Assembly (NCBI GenBank): GCA_002104945.1
Contig: MCFH01000014.1
Location: forward strand, 715,001-779,000
Length of the DNA stretch: 64,000 nucleotides
Direction: 5' to 3'
Source of the DNA: Piromyces finnis
Lineage: Eukaryota > Neocallimastigomycota > Neocallimastigomycetes > Neocallimastigales > Neocallimastigaceae
Positions within the stretch are counted from its first letter, which is position 1, and every line of letters starts with the position of its first letter. Shown here in pieces: positions 26,165 to 37,125 of the stretch. The notes below the pieces were generated by a model, which was not told the origin of the DNA, made no database searches, and worked only from the letters and a program-made list of their open reading frames with translations. The position numbers and the translations under genes are program-made.

Positions 26165-28905
26165 ATCTCGCCCTTTAAGTCGAGCTCCTGCGAGATTATT
26201 TTCTTGAAGAAATTTAAATAACAAATGGTTACTACTTTTTCTAAATCATAACATTGTTAAAAAAATATATAAGTATTTAATTTATTTATACTCTTATTAT
26301 CATTCTTGTTACTTATACATAATTCTAATAATTTATCTAAAACTTAATCATCAAGAATCCATTTGTTTTTATATTCAGATTATGGTTATTTATAAATTGT
26401 TTTCTATTAACATTTTTATTTAAGTATTCAAAACAAAACATTTACTTAAGTTTCAAATTTTTATTTATTCAATTCTTCTTGATCATCATGACTTTTATAA
26501 TCTTCTTATGCATGATTAAAATTCTATTTTACAATTTTAATACTTTTTATTAATACTTATAGTAATCTGTTCAACTTTCTTTGATTTATTAGCTGAAGAA
26601 ATTTCAATATTAAATTTTAAATTAAATCCATAGTTTGTATAAAATTGAAATTGATTGATTGATTACAATAAAATATTATAAGTAGATTCCAATATAACAA
26701 TCAATTCGATTTTATTAACCAACGGAGATATTGGAACAATATCTCGTTCACCCTCTCATTTAAATGAAAAGTCTGTGATAAAATTTATATTAAATATATC
26801 AAACAGACAATTCTAAAATTATAAAGAAAATAGCATTTAAAGAGTATTAAATGTTTTTTATTATTGTACAAGCTTTAAACCAAGTGGAACTTATTTTTTT
26901 TAAAGGTTATTATTAAGCAAATAAATATAACAAAATTCTTAGTAATAAAATATTTGTAAAAAAATTAACATTCATTAATAATAATGGAAAAACATCATTC
27001 AATAATTATATTAACTATACCACTATTTTTTTTTAATCTTATTATTAAATAAACAAAAGTGGTATCAAGTCATCAAGTAAATACTATAATTTAATTAACA
27101 AATTTATCATTTTTAGACGTTTTTAAAATACTTTTAGCATATTTATAATTCTCTTTTATTTTATAATTTATCAATATATGGTATTATAAAATTATTTCTT
27201 TTTTAAAAATTTAACAATGAATTCATAAATTTAAATATCATCAATAAAACATCACAGAATTGATATAAACATATACATAATGTTGTACTAAATATTATTA
27301 ATTATAAAGTAATTAAAATACTTCATCAAAAGCATCACTTAAAATATTAAAATAGAGCTGATACATTTTTGAATAAAAGGTATGATAATAAATTAAAAAT
27401 GCCATATAAAGATTAAAGCAATTTTAAATTCATCACCTTATTTAATTCTTACTAAGCTATTGATATATTTAAATTTAGTTTAAAAACATATTTTACTCCA
27501 TTTATCTTATTTATTGATTAAAGGAATATATGAATTTCAATAATTATATCTTTTAATTTCCTACAATCAATATATAGTAATTATAATTATCAATCTCATT
27601 ATACTTCCATTAAAAAGAATTGTATAAAGATTAAAATCTTTTTTTTTTTTCCTTTATAAAGTTCGTTTTATTAAGTACATAAAAACTATTCATTTATTAA
27701 AAACTCTTATAATTATTATACATATTACATTAATTTATATTTGTTTTATTCATTATATTTATTACATTTATCATATTTATTAACTTATTCTATTTATTAA
27801 TTTACTCTATTTATTAATTTATTCTATTTATTACATTTTATTATATTTTTTTTTCATTTGTTGTATTTATTAATTCTATTTTTTTTTTAATTATTATTAA
27901 TACTAACTATTATATTATCAAATTGTTACTATTACTAAAACTATTCCTCATTAATTTCTATTATAGCTATTTCTAATTCTACAATACTAATACATTACAA
28001 TCATATTTATTTTTTAAATTACATTTATTATAATCAAAATTATTTAGATAACATTATTTTCCATAGGACGAATGTACTTAACATTTTGTTATAATCCTCC
28101 ACAATTCAGTAATTCATTAAGTTTCTTTTTAAAACATTGGAATTTTCAAATTTATTATTTTCATTACTGAATTGTTCTTCTTTCTTGATTCTTTTTATTT
28201 TCGTTTTATTCTTTATAAAATCAAGATAAATGAAATTAAGAACAGATCTAGAATAGATTAATTTTCTAGCTCTGATTTCACTACCATCATATTATTAAGA
28301 ATAAAAAATATTACACTCATTTCTTATTATATATTTATTTAACTTTATAATTATTCAATCAAAGCTACTATATTAATTTATTCAAGTTATTTGAATCTTT
28401 TAAATATAAAACTTACTTCTTAATAAAAATATAAACTTATTAACTAGATATACAATAACTTCTTTATAATAAATTCAAATCAAATTAAATTTGTGAATTT
28501 ATTCTACAATTATAAGAAATTCTTTATTTAATTAATTTATTTTAATTTATTAAATATAAAAAACATAATTTATTTAACAACTAAATTTGTAAAACCTCCT
28601 CATATTGAATTCAAATTATTTTAATTATTTATTCTTAATCATTTGTTTAATAAATTATTTAATAAACTATTACAATCAAATTATCTTAATTTACTAAATA
28701 TAAAAATAATTTTTTTTTTAATAAATGTATAACTTTTTAAATAACTAAATTTGTATTGACTTTTGTTGATAAATTCAAATCAAATTAAAAAAGCTTTAAA
28801 TTTATATTCTAATTATTAAGAATTTTCTATTTAGTCAAATATTCAGTTATATATAATACACCTTTATATAAAAGAAGTCGACCTGACTCCATCATATCAA
28901 CTGGT
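26165..28905 (-). other. Element L internal region, 3' half, non-coding
   Basis: The first bases inside the LTR, read on the minus strand, give CTCGCAGGAGCTCGACTTA followed by a purine run before TGTAAAG. This matches the polypurine-proximal sequence of elements B and C. At 26716-26758 the minus strand shows a decayed copy of the integrase GAGAGGGTGAACG motif region. Otherwise it is AT-rich with no usable reading frame. Confidence 0.7.
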
Positions 28906-28910
28906 GTTAG

Positions 28911-29514
28911 TGTAAAGATATCAAACGCCTCTGTTTGATATCTTTAATGTAACTTAAGCCACAAGTATTATTGTTTAAGTTACACAAATTATATTCAGAA
29001 AAAGAAAATGAGACATAATTTATTTATTAATAATTAAAGTTTAAAACAAAATAAATTATTAATTTATTTTTAATGTTTAACAAGTAAATTAATATTCTCA
29101 ATTTAAATCCCTAGTTTTAGTATTGTTTTTTTTATAGAAATAGATAAATAATAAATGATTAATATATCAATAATACATGGGCACATATTCAAATTAAATA
29201 GTACTTAATTTGAATTGCCAATTGTATTTTACTAAAAATAGTTATAGTTTAAATATTTATTAATAATTAAGATTTTAGTGTAGATTTTAAATAATAATAT
29301 ATAAGAAATAAATAGTTATAATATAATATAAATGTATTTAGGAAAAATATAAATAGAAGATATTTTTCATCATTTTATCGATGTAATTGTTATTATTAAA
29401 ATTCTATTATAATAAAAGATATTTTATAAAACAATTTTTTATTTTATTTTTCAAATTTTGTGTTATTGTAATAGAATAGATATCCTAATCTATTCTTTCT
29501 GTGTCGCCATTACA
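28911..29514 (+). repeat. Element B 5' LTR
   Basis: 604 bp, TGTAAAGATATCAAACGCC...GTCGCCATTACA. TATAAATA is at 29348-29355 and GTAATTGTTAT at 29383-29393, 35 bases downstream. The latter is complementary to the primer-binding site at 29515-29525. The ends TGT/ACA are typical. Confidence 0.95.
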
Positions 29515-29923
29515 ATAACAATTACCTAACGAAAACCAAGAATACGTTAGGGTATCTACCGCCGAGTAAAAGAAGAAAAAGAAGGAATAACTACTGGGTT
29601 GAGTCTACCGCCGAGTAAAAGAAGAAAAAAGAAGGAATAACTACTGGGTTGAAATTGAATCTACCGCCGCCGAGTGGGAAGAAAGGACCAAGAATAACCA
29701 TTGAGGATTGATTAGTAGTACAAAACTTGTTCGACACTGCTTTTTGCAGAACGCGTCTGAATAACTTTTGTATTGTTAGATATACTAAAATTATCTTTTA
29801 TAAATAATTAAAAAAAAAAAAAAAAAAAAAAATTACTTACTTGAAATAGTAGTAAGAAAACATTTTATTTATTTTAGTAAGTTGGAGGGTTTAATTAGTG
29901 AATTTGAAAATTTGAATTTGGAA
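29515..29923 (+). promoter_or_regulatory. Element B primer-binding site and structured leader
   Basis: ATAACAATTAC (29515-29525) abuts the LTR and is the exact reverse complement of 29383-29393 in the same LTR. A hairpin, TACCTAACG/CGTTAGGGTA (29523-29554), overlaps its end. A ~50-bp unit beginning TCTACCGCCGAGTAAAAGAA is tandemly repeated at 29555-29685 (two units and a partial third), followed by an A run at about 29812-29831. The repeats may be a packaging or translation element, which is inferred from location. Confidence 0.85.
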
Positions 29924-32900
29924 ATGGGTGATAGGAATGTGGGTGTTTCCGGGAACTCGGGGAACATTATTAATGCTCCACCGATATTCTCTGGTAAACA
30001 ACGTGAATTAGATGGATTTTTAACTAGAGTGGAGTTGGTATTTCGTACTCGACCGACACTGTACAATACAGATCGAGTCAAGGTCGACTTTGTTATATCA
30101 TACTTCTCTGGTAAACCTTTGGAATGGGCTTCAGTGTTGATGAAGAATAATAGTGGGGTTTTAAACCATTATGATGAATTTGTAGATAGGTTGAAGGCTA
30201 ATTTTGGCAGTTATAGATACGATACCGTTGTAGCTAACGGAAAATTAGATAATCTTCGCCAAAGGAAACTTGGTCAGGTATTAGATTACATTACCGAGTT
30301 TCAACGTATTAGCCAAAATTCAAGCTTTAATGATAGCGCAAAAATCTACATGTTTCTGAAAGGTTTATTACCACCACTTAGGGAGAAGTTGGCTTTCATT
30401 GAATCAAACCCAACTTCAATTGAACAATTGATTTCTTCAACTATTTTAGTTGAAGATATGATGAAAAGGAATTCTTTAAGTGAATTTTATTTTAATGGTA
30501 GAAGGGCTAATGATCCTATGGATGTGGATGTATTTAAAATTAGTAGAGAGAATAAACGAAAAAGGTATGTGAATATTCAAGGATCAAGTAAAAATTACAA
30601 TGAAAACATAGATAACTTTGAAGAAGAAAAGAAAAAAGGGTTATGTTTTCTTTGTAAACAACCGGGACATTTAAAATTTAATTGTCCTAATAGAGTAAAG
30701 CCCAGAAAAGTGTTAAGAATTGTTAAAGAAAGGACTCCAAAAATTGTTAATCCAAAAATTTACAAAGTTGGAGTCAAGGGAGTGAAAAGTGATTTAAACC
30801 TTGTGGACTTTTACTTGAGTACCAATGAAGTTTCGGAAGTTAAAATTAAGGTTTTAATTGATTCCGGTTCTGAATTAAATTTCATTAATCCAAGTCTTGC
30901 TGAAGAACTTGGTATTAATTTGGAAAAAGTGGAACCATTCCGTGTTTCAGGTGTTAGTGATGGAGTTGTTAGTGTTTGGGAAAGGACTGAGAAGTGCATG
31001 CTCCGTTGCAAAAATCACTTCGAAGTAATTCAACTTTATGGATTACAAGTCCCCGGTGTTGATGTTATTCTTGGTTTGCCGTGGATAAAGAAGCATAATC
31101 CAAATGCTTTCTACGACTCTAAGAAAATCGCTTTTAGTTCTGGTTATTGTGCCAGACATTGTAATAAAGGCAAAAGAAAGAGAAAACCAAGAAAGAAGTC
31201 AAAGAATGATCAGTTAGATCATGATGTTCTCGACCGAAGCTTGACCAAAAAGCCGAAAGTAGATCCCTCTGTCCCAAAAAATGAAGAAAAAGAATATGTT
31301 AAAGGCCGCCTTGTTAGAACCATCAATGATGAAGATGATAGCGATGATGAATATATTAGTTTTAATAAAAAAGTTAAATGTATTGTAACAAAAATTAATG
31401 AAACATGTAATAATGATAACGAATCATGTAGTAATAATAATAATAATGGAAAAGATATTAATAAAGATAAATTGGTCGCCGTACCAACCCAATATTTAGA
31501 ATTTAGTGAAGTGTTTAATGAAAAAAATTGTGAAGTGTTACCTCCTCATAGACCTTATGATTGTGAAATCAAACTTAAAGATGATTCGACTTTATTTTAT
31601 GGACCTTTGTATCCATTAACTGAAGTTGAAAGAGAGGAACTTAAAAAATATATTGATGATAATTTAAATAAAGGTTTTATTAGGAAATCATCGTCTCCTG
31701 CTGGTGCCCCAATTTTATTTGTTAAAAAGAAGGATGGCTCCCTAAGACTTTGTATCGATTATAGAAAGTTGAATGATATTACCATTCGTAATTCATATCC
31801 TTTACCTTTAATTAGTGACCTTTTGGATAGGGTGAAAAATGCTAAGATTTTTACTAAATTAGACCTTAAATCCGCTTATAATCTTGTTCGTATTAAAGAA
31901 GGTGACGAATACAAAACGGCTTTTCGTACTAGATATGGACATTTTGAATATCTGGTTATGCCTTTTGGATTAAAGAATGCACCTGCAACTTTTCAACACT
32001 TCATTAACGATGTTCTTAATGATTATTTAGATGATTTTGTTATCTCATATATTGATGATATTCTTATTTATTCTAATAATATCGAAGAACATCATGAGCA
32101 TGTTAAAAAGGTACTTAAGAAACTACTTGAAAATAATCTTTATGTTAAATTAGAAAAATGTGAGTTTGATGTTGAGAAAACCACTTTTCTTGGTTATGTC
32201 ATTTCAAAGGATGGATTGCAAATGGATGAAAATAAAGTTAAAGCAATTCTCAATTGGCCGGTTCCCAAGAATGTTAAAGAGGTTCAGTCTTTTATTGGTT
32301 TATGCAACTATTACAGAATTTTTATTAAAGACTTTGCTAAAATTGCAAACCCTCTTCACAAACTCACTAGAAAGAATGTTGCTTTTAACTGGGTGAAAGA
32401 AGATCAGGACGCTTTTATTTTATTAAAATCTCTGTTCACGTCAGCTCCTATTCTGAAACATGCGGATAGTAATAAACAATTTATTGTAGAAACTGATGCT
32501 AGTAATTATGCTGTCGGTGCTATTCTCTCTCAAGAATTTGATGGCAAATTACATCCTATTGCATTTCTTTCTAAAAGTTTGACGAGTTGTCAAAGAAACT
32601 ATCCTATATATGACAAGGAACTTTTAGCTATTGTAGTTGCTCTTGAAGAATGGCGTCATTATTTAGAAGGTGCACGCCATCCGTTCATAATTTATACTGA
32701 TCACAAGAATTTAACATTTCCTAGAAAACCTGAAATGTTATCTCAGAGACAAATTAGATGGAATTTGTTCTTATCCAGATTTGATTTTAAACTCATTTAT
32801 AGAGCTGGAAAGAAATCCGGTAAGCCTGATATCCTGTCTCGTAGAAGTGATCATGTAGAGAATAATATTAATTCTGATGTTTCTTGTCTTACTATTTCGT

Positions 32901-34474
32901 TTCATCATAGCGATAACAAACCGTTAATCGATTCTATTTTATTAGAACTTAAAAATGACGATTTGTATAATTCTATTGTCCAATTTAAAATGAATGGTTC
33001 TGCATGTAATGCACCTATTAAAAATATTGATAAAGTTATTATTGATAACGAGGGATTTTTGTTATATAATAATCTTATTTATGTTCCTAAATCTCTTAGG
33101 ACAAGAGTTTTGGAACTTCATCATGATTCTGTTGCTGCTGGTCATTTCGGTATTAAGAAAACCACTGAACTGATTTCCAGAAACTTTTGGTGGCCAAGGT
33201 TTCATTCAGACGTTAAATCTTTTATCAAATCTTGCGTGACTTGTTGCAAATCCAAAGTCCCCAGACATAAGCCTTATGGATTGTTATCCCCTTTGGACAC
33301 TCCCAGTAGGCCCTGGTCTGATATTTCTATTGATTTTATTGTTGATCTTCCTAAGTCCAGAGATATGACAACTCTCATGGTTGTTGTCGATAGATTTACT
33401 AAATTTGCTCACGCCATTCCTTTACGTTGTCTTCCTACTGCTTCGATTGCTGCTGATGCTTTTATTGCCAATGTCTTCCGTTTGCATGGTCTTCCTGATT
33501 CCATCATTTCTGATAGAGGCTCGCAATTTACTTCTGACTTTTGGTCAAGACTTTGTGACCTTCTTAATATCAATCATTCATTATCAACTGCCAACCATCC
33601 GCAGACAGATGGTCAAACGGAGAGGGTGAACGGCATATTAGAACAATATTTCCGTTGTTTTATAAATAAAAAGCAGAATAACTGGGTTGATCTTATCCCA
33701 TTTGCTGAATTTGCATATAATAATACTTTACAACAATCTATAAATCAATCTCCATTCTTTGCTAATTATGGTTTTCATCCAAAGTTCAGCTTAGAAATTC
33801 CAGCTAATGATAGACCTAGTAGAGCTGAACAAAGAGTAATTGATATGAATGAAAACTTTAAATTATTAAAAGAAAACTTAGAAAAAGCAAAAGAAACATA
33901 TAAGAAATATGCCGATATGAAGAGAATGATTCCCCCGGAGTTCGAAGTGGGAAAGAAGGTATGGTTATTGAAAGATTCTCCTGGAACTAACCTAAAGAGA
34001 AAATTAGCACCTCAAATGCTTGGCCCATTTGAGATAATTGGAAAAGTTAGTTCTCTCGCTTTCAAATTGAAACTTCCAAAGACAATGAGATGTCATCCAG
34101 TCTTTCATGTTTCATTGTTAGAACCATACTTTGAAAACAAGTTTAACGACAGGTCTAATCGTAGGAAGAGGAACATTCACCTTAACACAGATTTAATTGA
34201 AAAAATTCCAGAGAAAATTGAAAAGATGAAATCTGTTAATGGTGAAACATTTTATAAGTTATCATGGAAAGGATTTGACAAATCCACTTGGATTTCTGAA
34301 GATCAGATTCCAGATAAACAATTAATACAAGAGTTTGAAAGAAACTCTAAAAAGTCAAAATATAAGTCGAACGACTCCTCCATGAAAATTAGAAAGAATA
34401 AAGTTGGTAATCTAATCAAGCACAGATACCAACCATTTGTAATTGAAATTCCTTCGAGAAAAGATTCCTTATAA
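29924..34474 (+). CDS. Element B gag-pol polyprotein
   Basis: The open frame extends from 29882, but the first ATG is 29924, giving about 1,516 residues. Numbers below count from 29882. Order: gag with capsid-like region (about 30-200); zinc knuckle CFLCKQPGHLKFNC (255-268); aspartic protease VLIDSGSELNFI (about 324-335); RT with [20 protein letters not shown] and box [10 protein letters not shown] (about 721-730); RNase H ([17 protein letters not shown]). Then integrase zinc domain (HHDSVAAGHFG...CVTCC), catalytic core ([28 protein letters not shown]) and the GKKVWLLKD module. The C-terminal end (YKLSWKGFDKSTWISEDQI) resembles a shortened chromodomain. There is no internal stop or shift, in contrast to element C of the same family. 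It ends 36 bases before the 3' LTR. Confidence 0.96.
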   Translation: MGDRNVGVSGNSGNIINAPPIFSGKQRELDGFLTRVELVFRTRPTLYNTDRVKVDFVISYFSGKPLEWASVLMKNNSGVLNHYDEFVDRLKANFGSYRYDTVVANGKLDNLRQRKLGQVLDYITEFQRISQNSSFNDSAKIYMFLKGLLPPLREKLAFIESNPTSIEQLISSTILVEDMMKRNSLSEFYFNGRRANDPMDVDVFKISRENKRKRYVNIQGSSKNYNENIDNFEEEKKKGLCFLCKQPGHLKFNCPNRVKPRKVLRIVKERTPKIVNPKIYKVGVKGVKSDLNLVDFYLSTNEVSEVKIKVLIDSGSELNFINPSLAEELGINLEKVEPFRVSGVSDGVVSVWERTEKCMLRCKNHFEVIQLYGLQVPGVDVILGLPWIKKHNPNAFYDSKKIAFSSGYCARHCNKGKRKRKPRKKSKNDQLDHDVLDRSLTKKPKVDPSVPKNEEKEYVKGRLVRTINDEDDSDDEYISFNKKVKCIVTKINETCNNDNESCSNNNNNGKDINKDKLVAVPTQYLEFSEVFNEKNCEVLPPHRPYDCEIKLKDDSTLFYGPLYPLTEVEREELKKYIDDNLNKGFIRKSSSPAGAPILFVKKKDGSLRLCIDYRKLNDITIRNSYPLPLISDLLDRVKNAKIFTKLDLKSAYNLVRIKEGDEYKTAFRTRYGHFEYLVMPFGLKNAPATFQHFINDVLNDYLDDFVISYIDDILIYSNNIEEHHEHVKKVLKKLLENNLYVKLEKCEFDVEKTTFLGYVISKDGLQMDENKVKAILNWPVPKNVKEVQSFIGLCNYYRIFIKDFAKIANPLHKLTRKNVAFNWVKEDQDAFILLKSLFTSAPILKHADSNKQFIVETDASNYAVGAILSQEFDGKLHPIAFLSKSLTSCQRNYPIYDKELLAIVVALEEWRHYLEGARHPFIIYTDHKNLTFPRKPEMLSQRQIRWNLFLSRFDFKLIYRAGKKSGKPDILSRRSDHVENNINSDVSCLTISFHHSDNKPLIDSILLELKNDDLYNSIVQFKMNGSACNAPIKNIDKVIIDNEGFLLYNNLIYVPKSLRTRVLELHHDSVAAGHFGIKKTTELISRNFWWPRFHSDVKSFIKSCVTCCKSKVPRHKPYGLLSPLDTPSRPWSDISIDFIVDLPKSRDMTTLMVVVDRFTKFAHAIPLRCLPTASIAADAFIANVFRLHGLPDSIISDRGSQFTSDFWSRLCDLLNINHSLSTANHPQTDGQTERVNGILEQYFRCFINKKQNNWVDLIPFAEFAYNNTLQQSINQSPFFANYGFHPKFSLEIPANDRPSRAEQRVIDMNENFKLLKENLEKAKETYKKYADMKRMIPPEFEVGKKVWLLKDSPGTNLKRKLAPQMLGPFEIIGKVSSLAFKLKLPKTMRCHPVFHVSLLEPYFENKFNDRSNRRKRNIHLNTDLIEKIPEKIEKMKSVNGETFYKLSWKGFDKSTWISEDQIPDKQLIQEFERNSKKSKYKSNDSSMKIRKNKVGNLIKHRYQPFVIEIPSRKDSL

Positions 34475-34510
34475 ATTAATCTCGCAGGAGCTCGACTTAG
34501 AGAGAGAGAT
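34475..34510 (+). other. Element B polypurine tract region
   Basis: CTCGCAGGAGCTCGACTTAG followed by AGAGAGAGAT directly before the 3' LTR. The same GGAGCTCGACTTA precedes the 3' LTRs of elements L and C, showing that all three share plus-strand priming signals. Confidence 0.85.
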
Positions 34511-35100
34511 TGTAAAGATATCAAACGCCTCTGTTTGATATCTTTAATGTAACTTAAGCCACAAGTATTATTGTTTAAGTTACACAAATTATATTCAGAC
34601 ATAATTTATTTATTAATAATTAAAGTTTAAAACAAAATAAATTATTAATTTATTTTTAATGTTTAACAAGTAAATTAATATTCTCAATTTAAATCCCTAG
34701 TTTTAGTATTGTTTTTTTTATAGAAATAGATAAATAATAAATGATTAATATATCAATAATACATGGGCACATATTCAAATTAAATAGTACTTAATTTGAA
34801 TTGCCAATTGTATTTTACTAAAAATAGTTATAGTTTAAATATTTATTAATAATTAAGATTTTAGTGTAGATTTTAAATAATAATATATAAGAAATAAATA
34901 GTTATAATATAATATAAATGTATTTAGGAAAAATATAAATAGAAGATATTTTTCATCATTTTATCGATGTAATTGTTATTATTAAAATTCTATTATAATA
35001 AAAGATATTTTATAAAACAATTTTTTATTTTATTTTTCAAATTTTGTGTTATTGTAATAGAATAGATATCCTAATCTATTCTTTCTGTGTCGCCATTACA
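34511..35100 (+). repeat. Element B 3' LTR
   Basis: 590 bp. It is the same as the 5' LTR by eye except for loss of 14 bp after ATTCAG (5' copy about 28999-29013), between short AGA repeats. Confidence 0.95.
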
Positions 35101-35307
35101 GTTAGCGAATTCTTTATAAAGTATAAAGTAAGTTATTACAATGAAATTAAATTTTTAAGTTCGTTTTCGTATTACTTCAAAATATTTTAATATATTATAT
35201 AATATATTTCTTAATTGTATTTATCTAATTTAATTAATAATATATTATCCTTGAATATATTATATTTATTTAGTTAGTTAATCGAATTTATATTGTATCT
35301 TCATATT

Positions 35308-36565
35308 AAAGAAGTCGACCTGACTCTATCCTTTAAAGAAAAGGTGTCATCGAATTATTTATTTAGTATAAAATTAAATTATTTTAAAAGTAATTTTAAA
35401 TATCAAATCATTTTCTAACTTCATTAAATTAAATTATATATTTCAAATTTTCAAGTTAAATTAATTTATAGTATTTTCAATTTAATTTATTATATACTAT
35501 TTCCCAAAAAGATGTCGATCTGACTCTGTCCTCTAAAAAGGTGTCATCGAAATCTTATTATAATAAAGAATAATTTATTTATTTAACTAACTTTACACAT
35601 TTATTACTTTTACTTTTATTGTAAAATTTTAATTCATTTCTTAATTTTAATTTATTATATACTATATCTAAAAGATGTCGCTCAGACTCTATCCTATCAA
35701 AAGGTGTCGAGCGAGGTCTTTTAAGTATATAATAAATTCATTTCAAATTTACTTATTATATAATCAAATTTTAATTTGTTTTAATTAAATATTCAATTTA
35801 ATTTATTATATACAATATCTAAAGATGTCGCTCAGACTCTATCCTATCAAAAGGTGTCGAGCGAGGTCTTTTATAGTATATAATAAATTTATTTCAATAA
35901 GATAACTTATTCCTCAACTACTTTTAATTAATAAATATCAAAATTTTAATTTTCATATTTCTCAATGTATTTTAAATAAATCTAAAATTATTATATACTA
36001 CGTCTAAAAGATGTCGCTCAGACTCTATCCTATCAAAAGGTGTCGAGCGAGGTCTTTTATAATATATAATAAATATATTTCAATAAAATAACTTTTTCCA
36101 ATAAGTGATATTTACATTTTAATTCACTTATTTCTCAATTTCATTTTAATTAATAAATATCAAAATTTTAATTTTCATACAATATATTTTAAATAATTCT
36201 ATAATTATTATATACCATGTTTAAAAGATGTCGCTCAGACTCTATCCTATCAAACGGTGTCGAGCGAGGTCTTTTAAGTATATAATAAGTTCATTTCAAA
36301 ATAACAATTAATAATTCATTCAAATAAGTGAAATCAACATACTAATTCACTTATTTCTCAATATATTTAAATAATTTTAAAATTTTATTAACTTTTTCTT
36401 AATTTTCTTTCTTTTTAAATAAGTTTTAATTTTTTTACTTTGCAATTAATTTTTTGATTTAATTTACTCTTTTAATTGTATATATCCAATTTAATTTATA
36501 ATATACTATGTATAAAAGATGTCGCTCAGACTCTATCCTATCAAACGGTGTCGAGCGAGTTCTTT
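35308..36565. repeat. Array of palindromic hairpin units in element L
   Basis: Seven units at 35308, 35508, 35671, 35821, 36007, 36224 and 36515, each about 51 bp. An eighth at about 28870 is split by element B and resumes at 35106. The unit in units 4-8 reads AAAGATGTCGCTC, a central GACTCTATCCTATCAAA(A/C)GGTGTC, then GAGCGAGGTCTTT or a one-base variant. Arms pair over 13 positions with one or two imperfections. AT-rich flanks (TATTATATACTAT / ATAGTATATAATA) lengthen the stem. Unit 3 has TCGAT with ATCGA where units 4-8 have TCGCTC with GAGCGA, so the pairing is kept while the sequence differs. Spacing is 150-291 bp. The spacers are AT-rich and much less conserved. Confidence 0.88.
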
Positions 36566-36689
36566 TTATAGTATATTATAATTAAATTTAATTTTAAAAG
36601 AGTTTCATCAATTTAAAAACAAGAGTATTTCATAAATATATTTCTATTAGTATTACAGATAGATTTTATATATAAAGATTTCATTGTTC

Positions 36690-36975
36690 CATACAGTAGA
36701 GTTACACTTATTCCAATTCCAATATAAAAAGGAAAGTTTCACAGAGTAGAAGTTCCACAAGCAAAGTTCCACGAGATTCGTTCAAAAGAATTCCACGAAG
36801 GAAGGATTTCACAAGGTAGTGTTCCACAAGTAGGTAAAAATTCCACAATTATAGTTCCACAAAGTAGTGTTTCACAAAATTTATTTAGAATTTCACAAAG
36901 TAGGGTAACACAAAATTAATGTTACACTGACAGAAGTTACACCATAAATAGTTCCACAAGGTAGGCTACTCAAGT
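36690..36975. repeat. Degenerate short tandem repeats based on GTTCCACAAAGTA
   Basis: About fifteen imperfect copies of (G/A)TTCCACAA(A/G)GTA with variable spacing. On the strand of element L this reads TACTTTGTGGAAC and lies in its leader, between the primer site and the hairpin array. It has no coding frame. Confidence 0.8.
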
Positions 36976-37114
36976 AGACAAAAAAAAATTTCCGAAGAGA
37001 AAAAATTTCCGAAAAGTTCCAAATTTTCTACGGTAGCAATTCCCAATGTTGTAACTTCAGAAAATAAAAATTGTTTTATTATTAAATATAAAACGTGTTT
37101 TTTAATAAGAAAAG

Positions 37115-37125
37115 GTAATTGTTAT
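37115..37125 (-). other. Element L primer-binding site
   Basis: Read on the minus strand it is ATAACAATTAC, the same 11-mer as in element B. It abuts the 5' LTR and is complementary to GTAATTGTTAT at 37293-37303 (minus) in that LTR, 35 bases downstream of TATAAATA (37338-37331, minus). Confidence 0.88.

Larger units (their letters stand above)
28911..35100 (+). mobile_element. Intact full-length Ty3/gypsy retrotransposon 'B'
   Basis: 6,190-bp element with LTRs at 28911-29514 and 34511-35100 and target duplication GTTAG (28906-28910 and 35101-35105). The LTRs match by eye apart from a 14-bp deletion in the 3' copy. One uninterrupted gag-pol ORF is present. It lies inside element L and splits one of L's hairpin units. 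It is among the youngest insertions in the window and probably able to move. Confidence 0.97.

Noticed and set aside
29515-29540. A tRNA primer site in element B
   Set aside because: I looked for TGG-starting complement to a tRNA 3' end in the first 25 internal bases and found none. Complementarity to the element's own LTR fits better.
29882-29923. Start of element B gag-pol at 29882
   Set aside because: That codon is TTG; the first ATG in frame is 29924, which is the likelier start in a fungus.
35308-36565. Regular repeats resembling a CRISPR array
   Set aside because: Units are palindromes spaced 150-291 bp apart in variable AT-rich DNA inside a fungal LTR element. There are no cas genes, and the spacer lengths are wrong.
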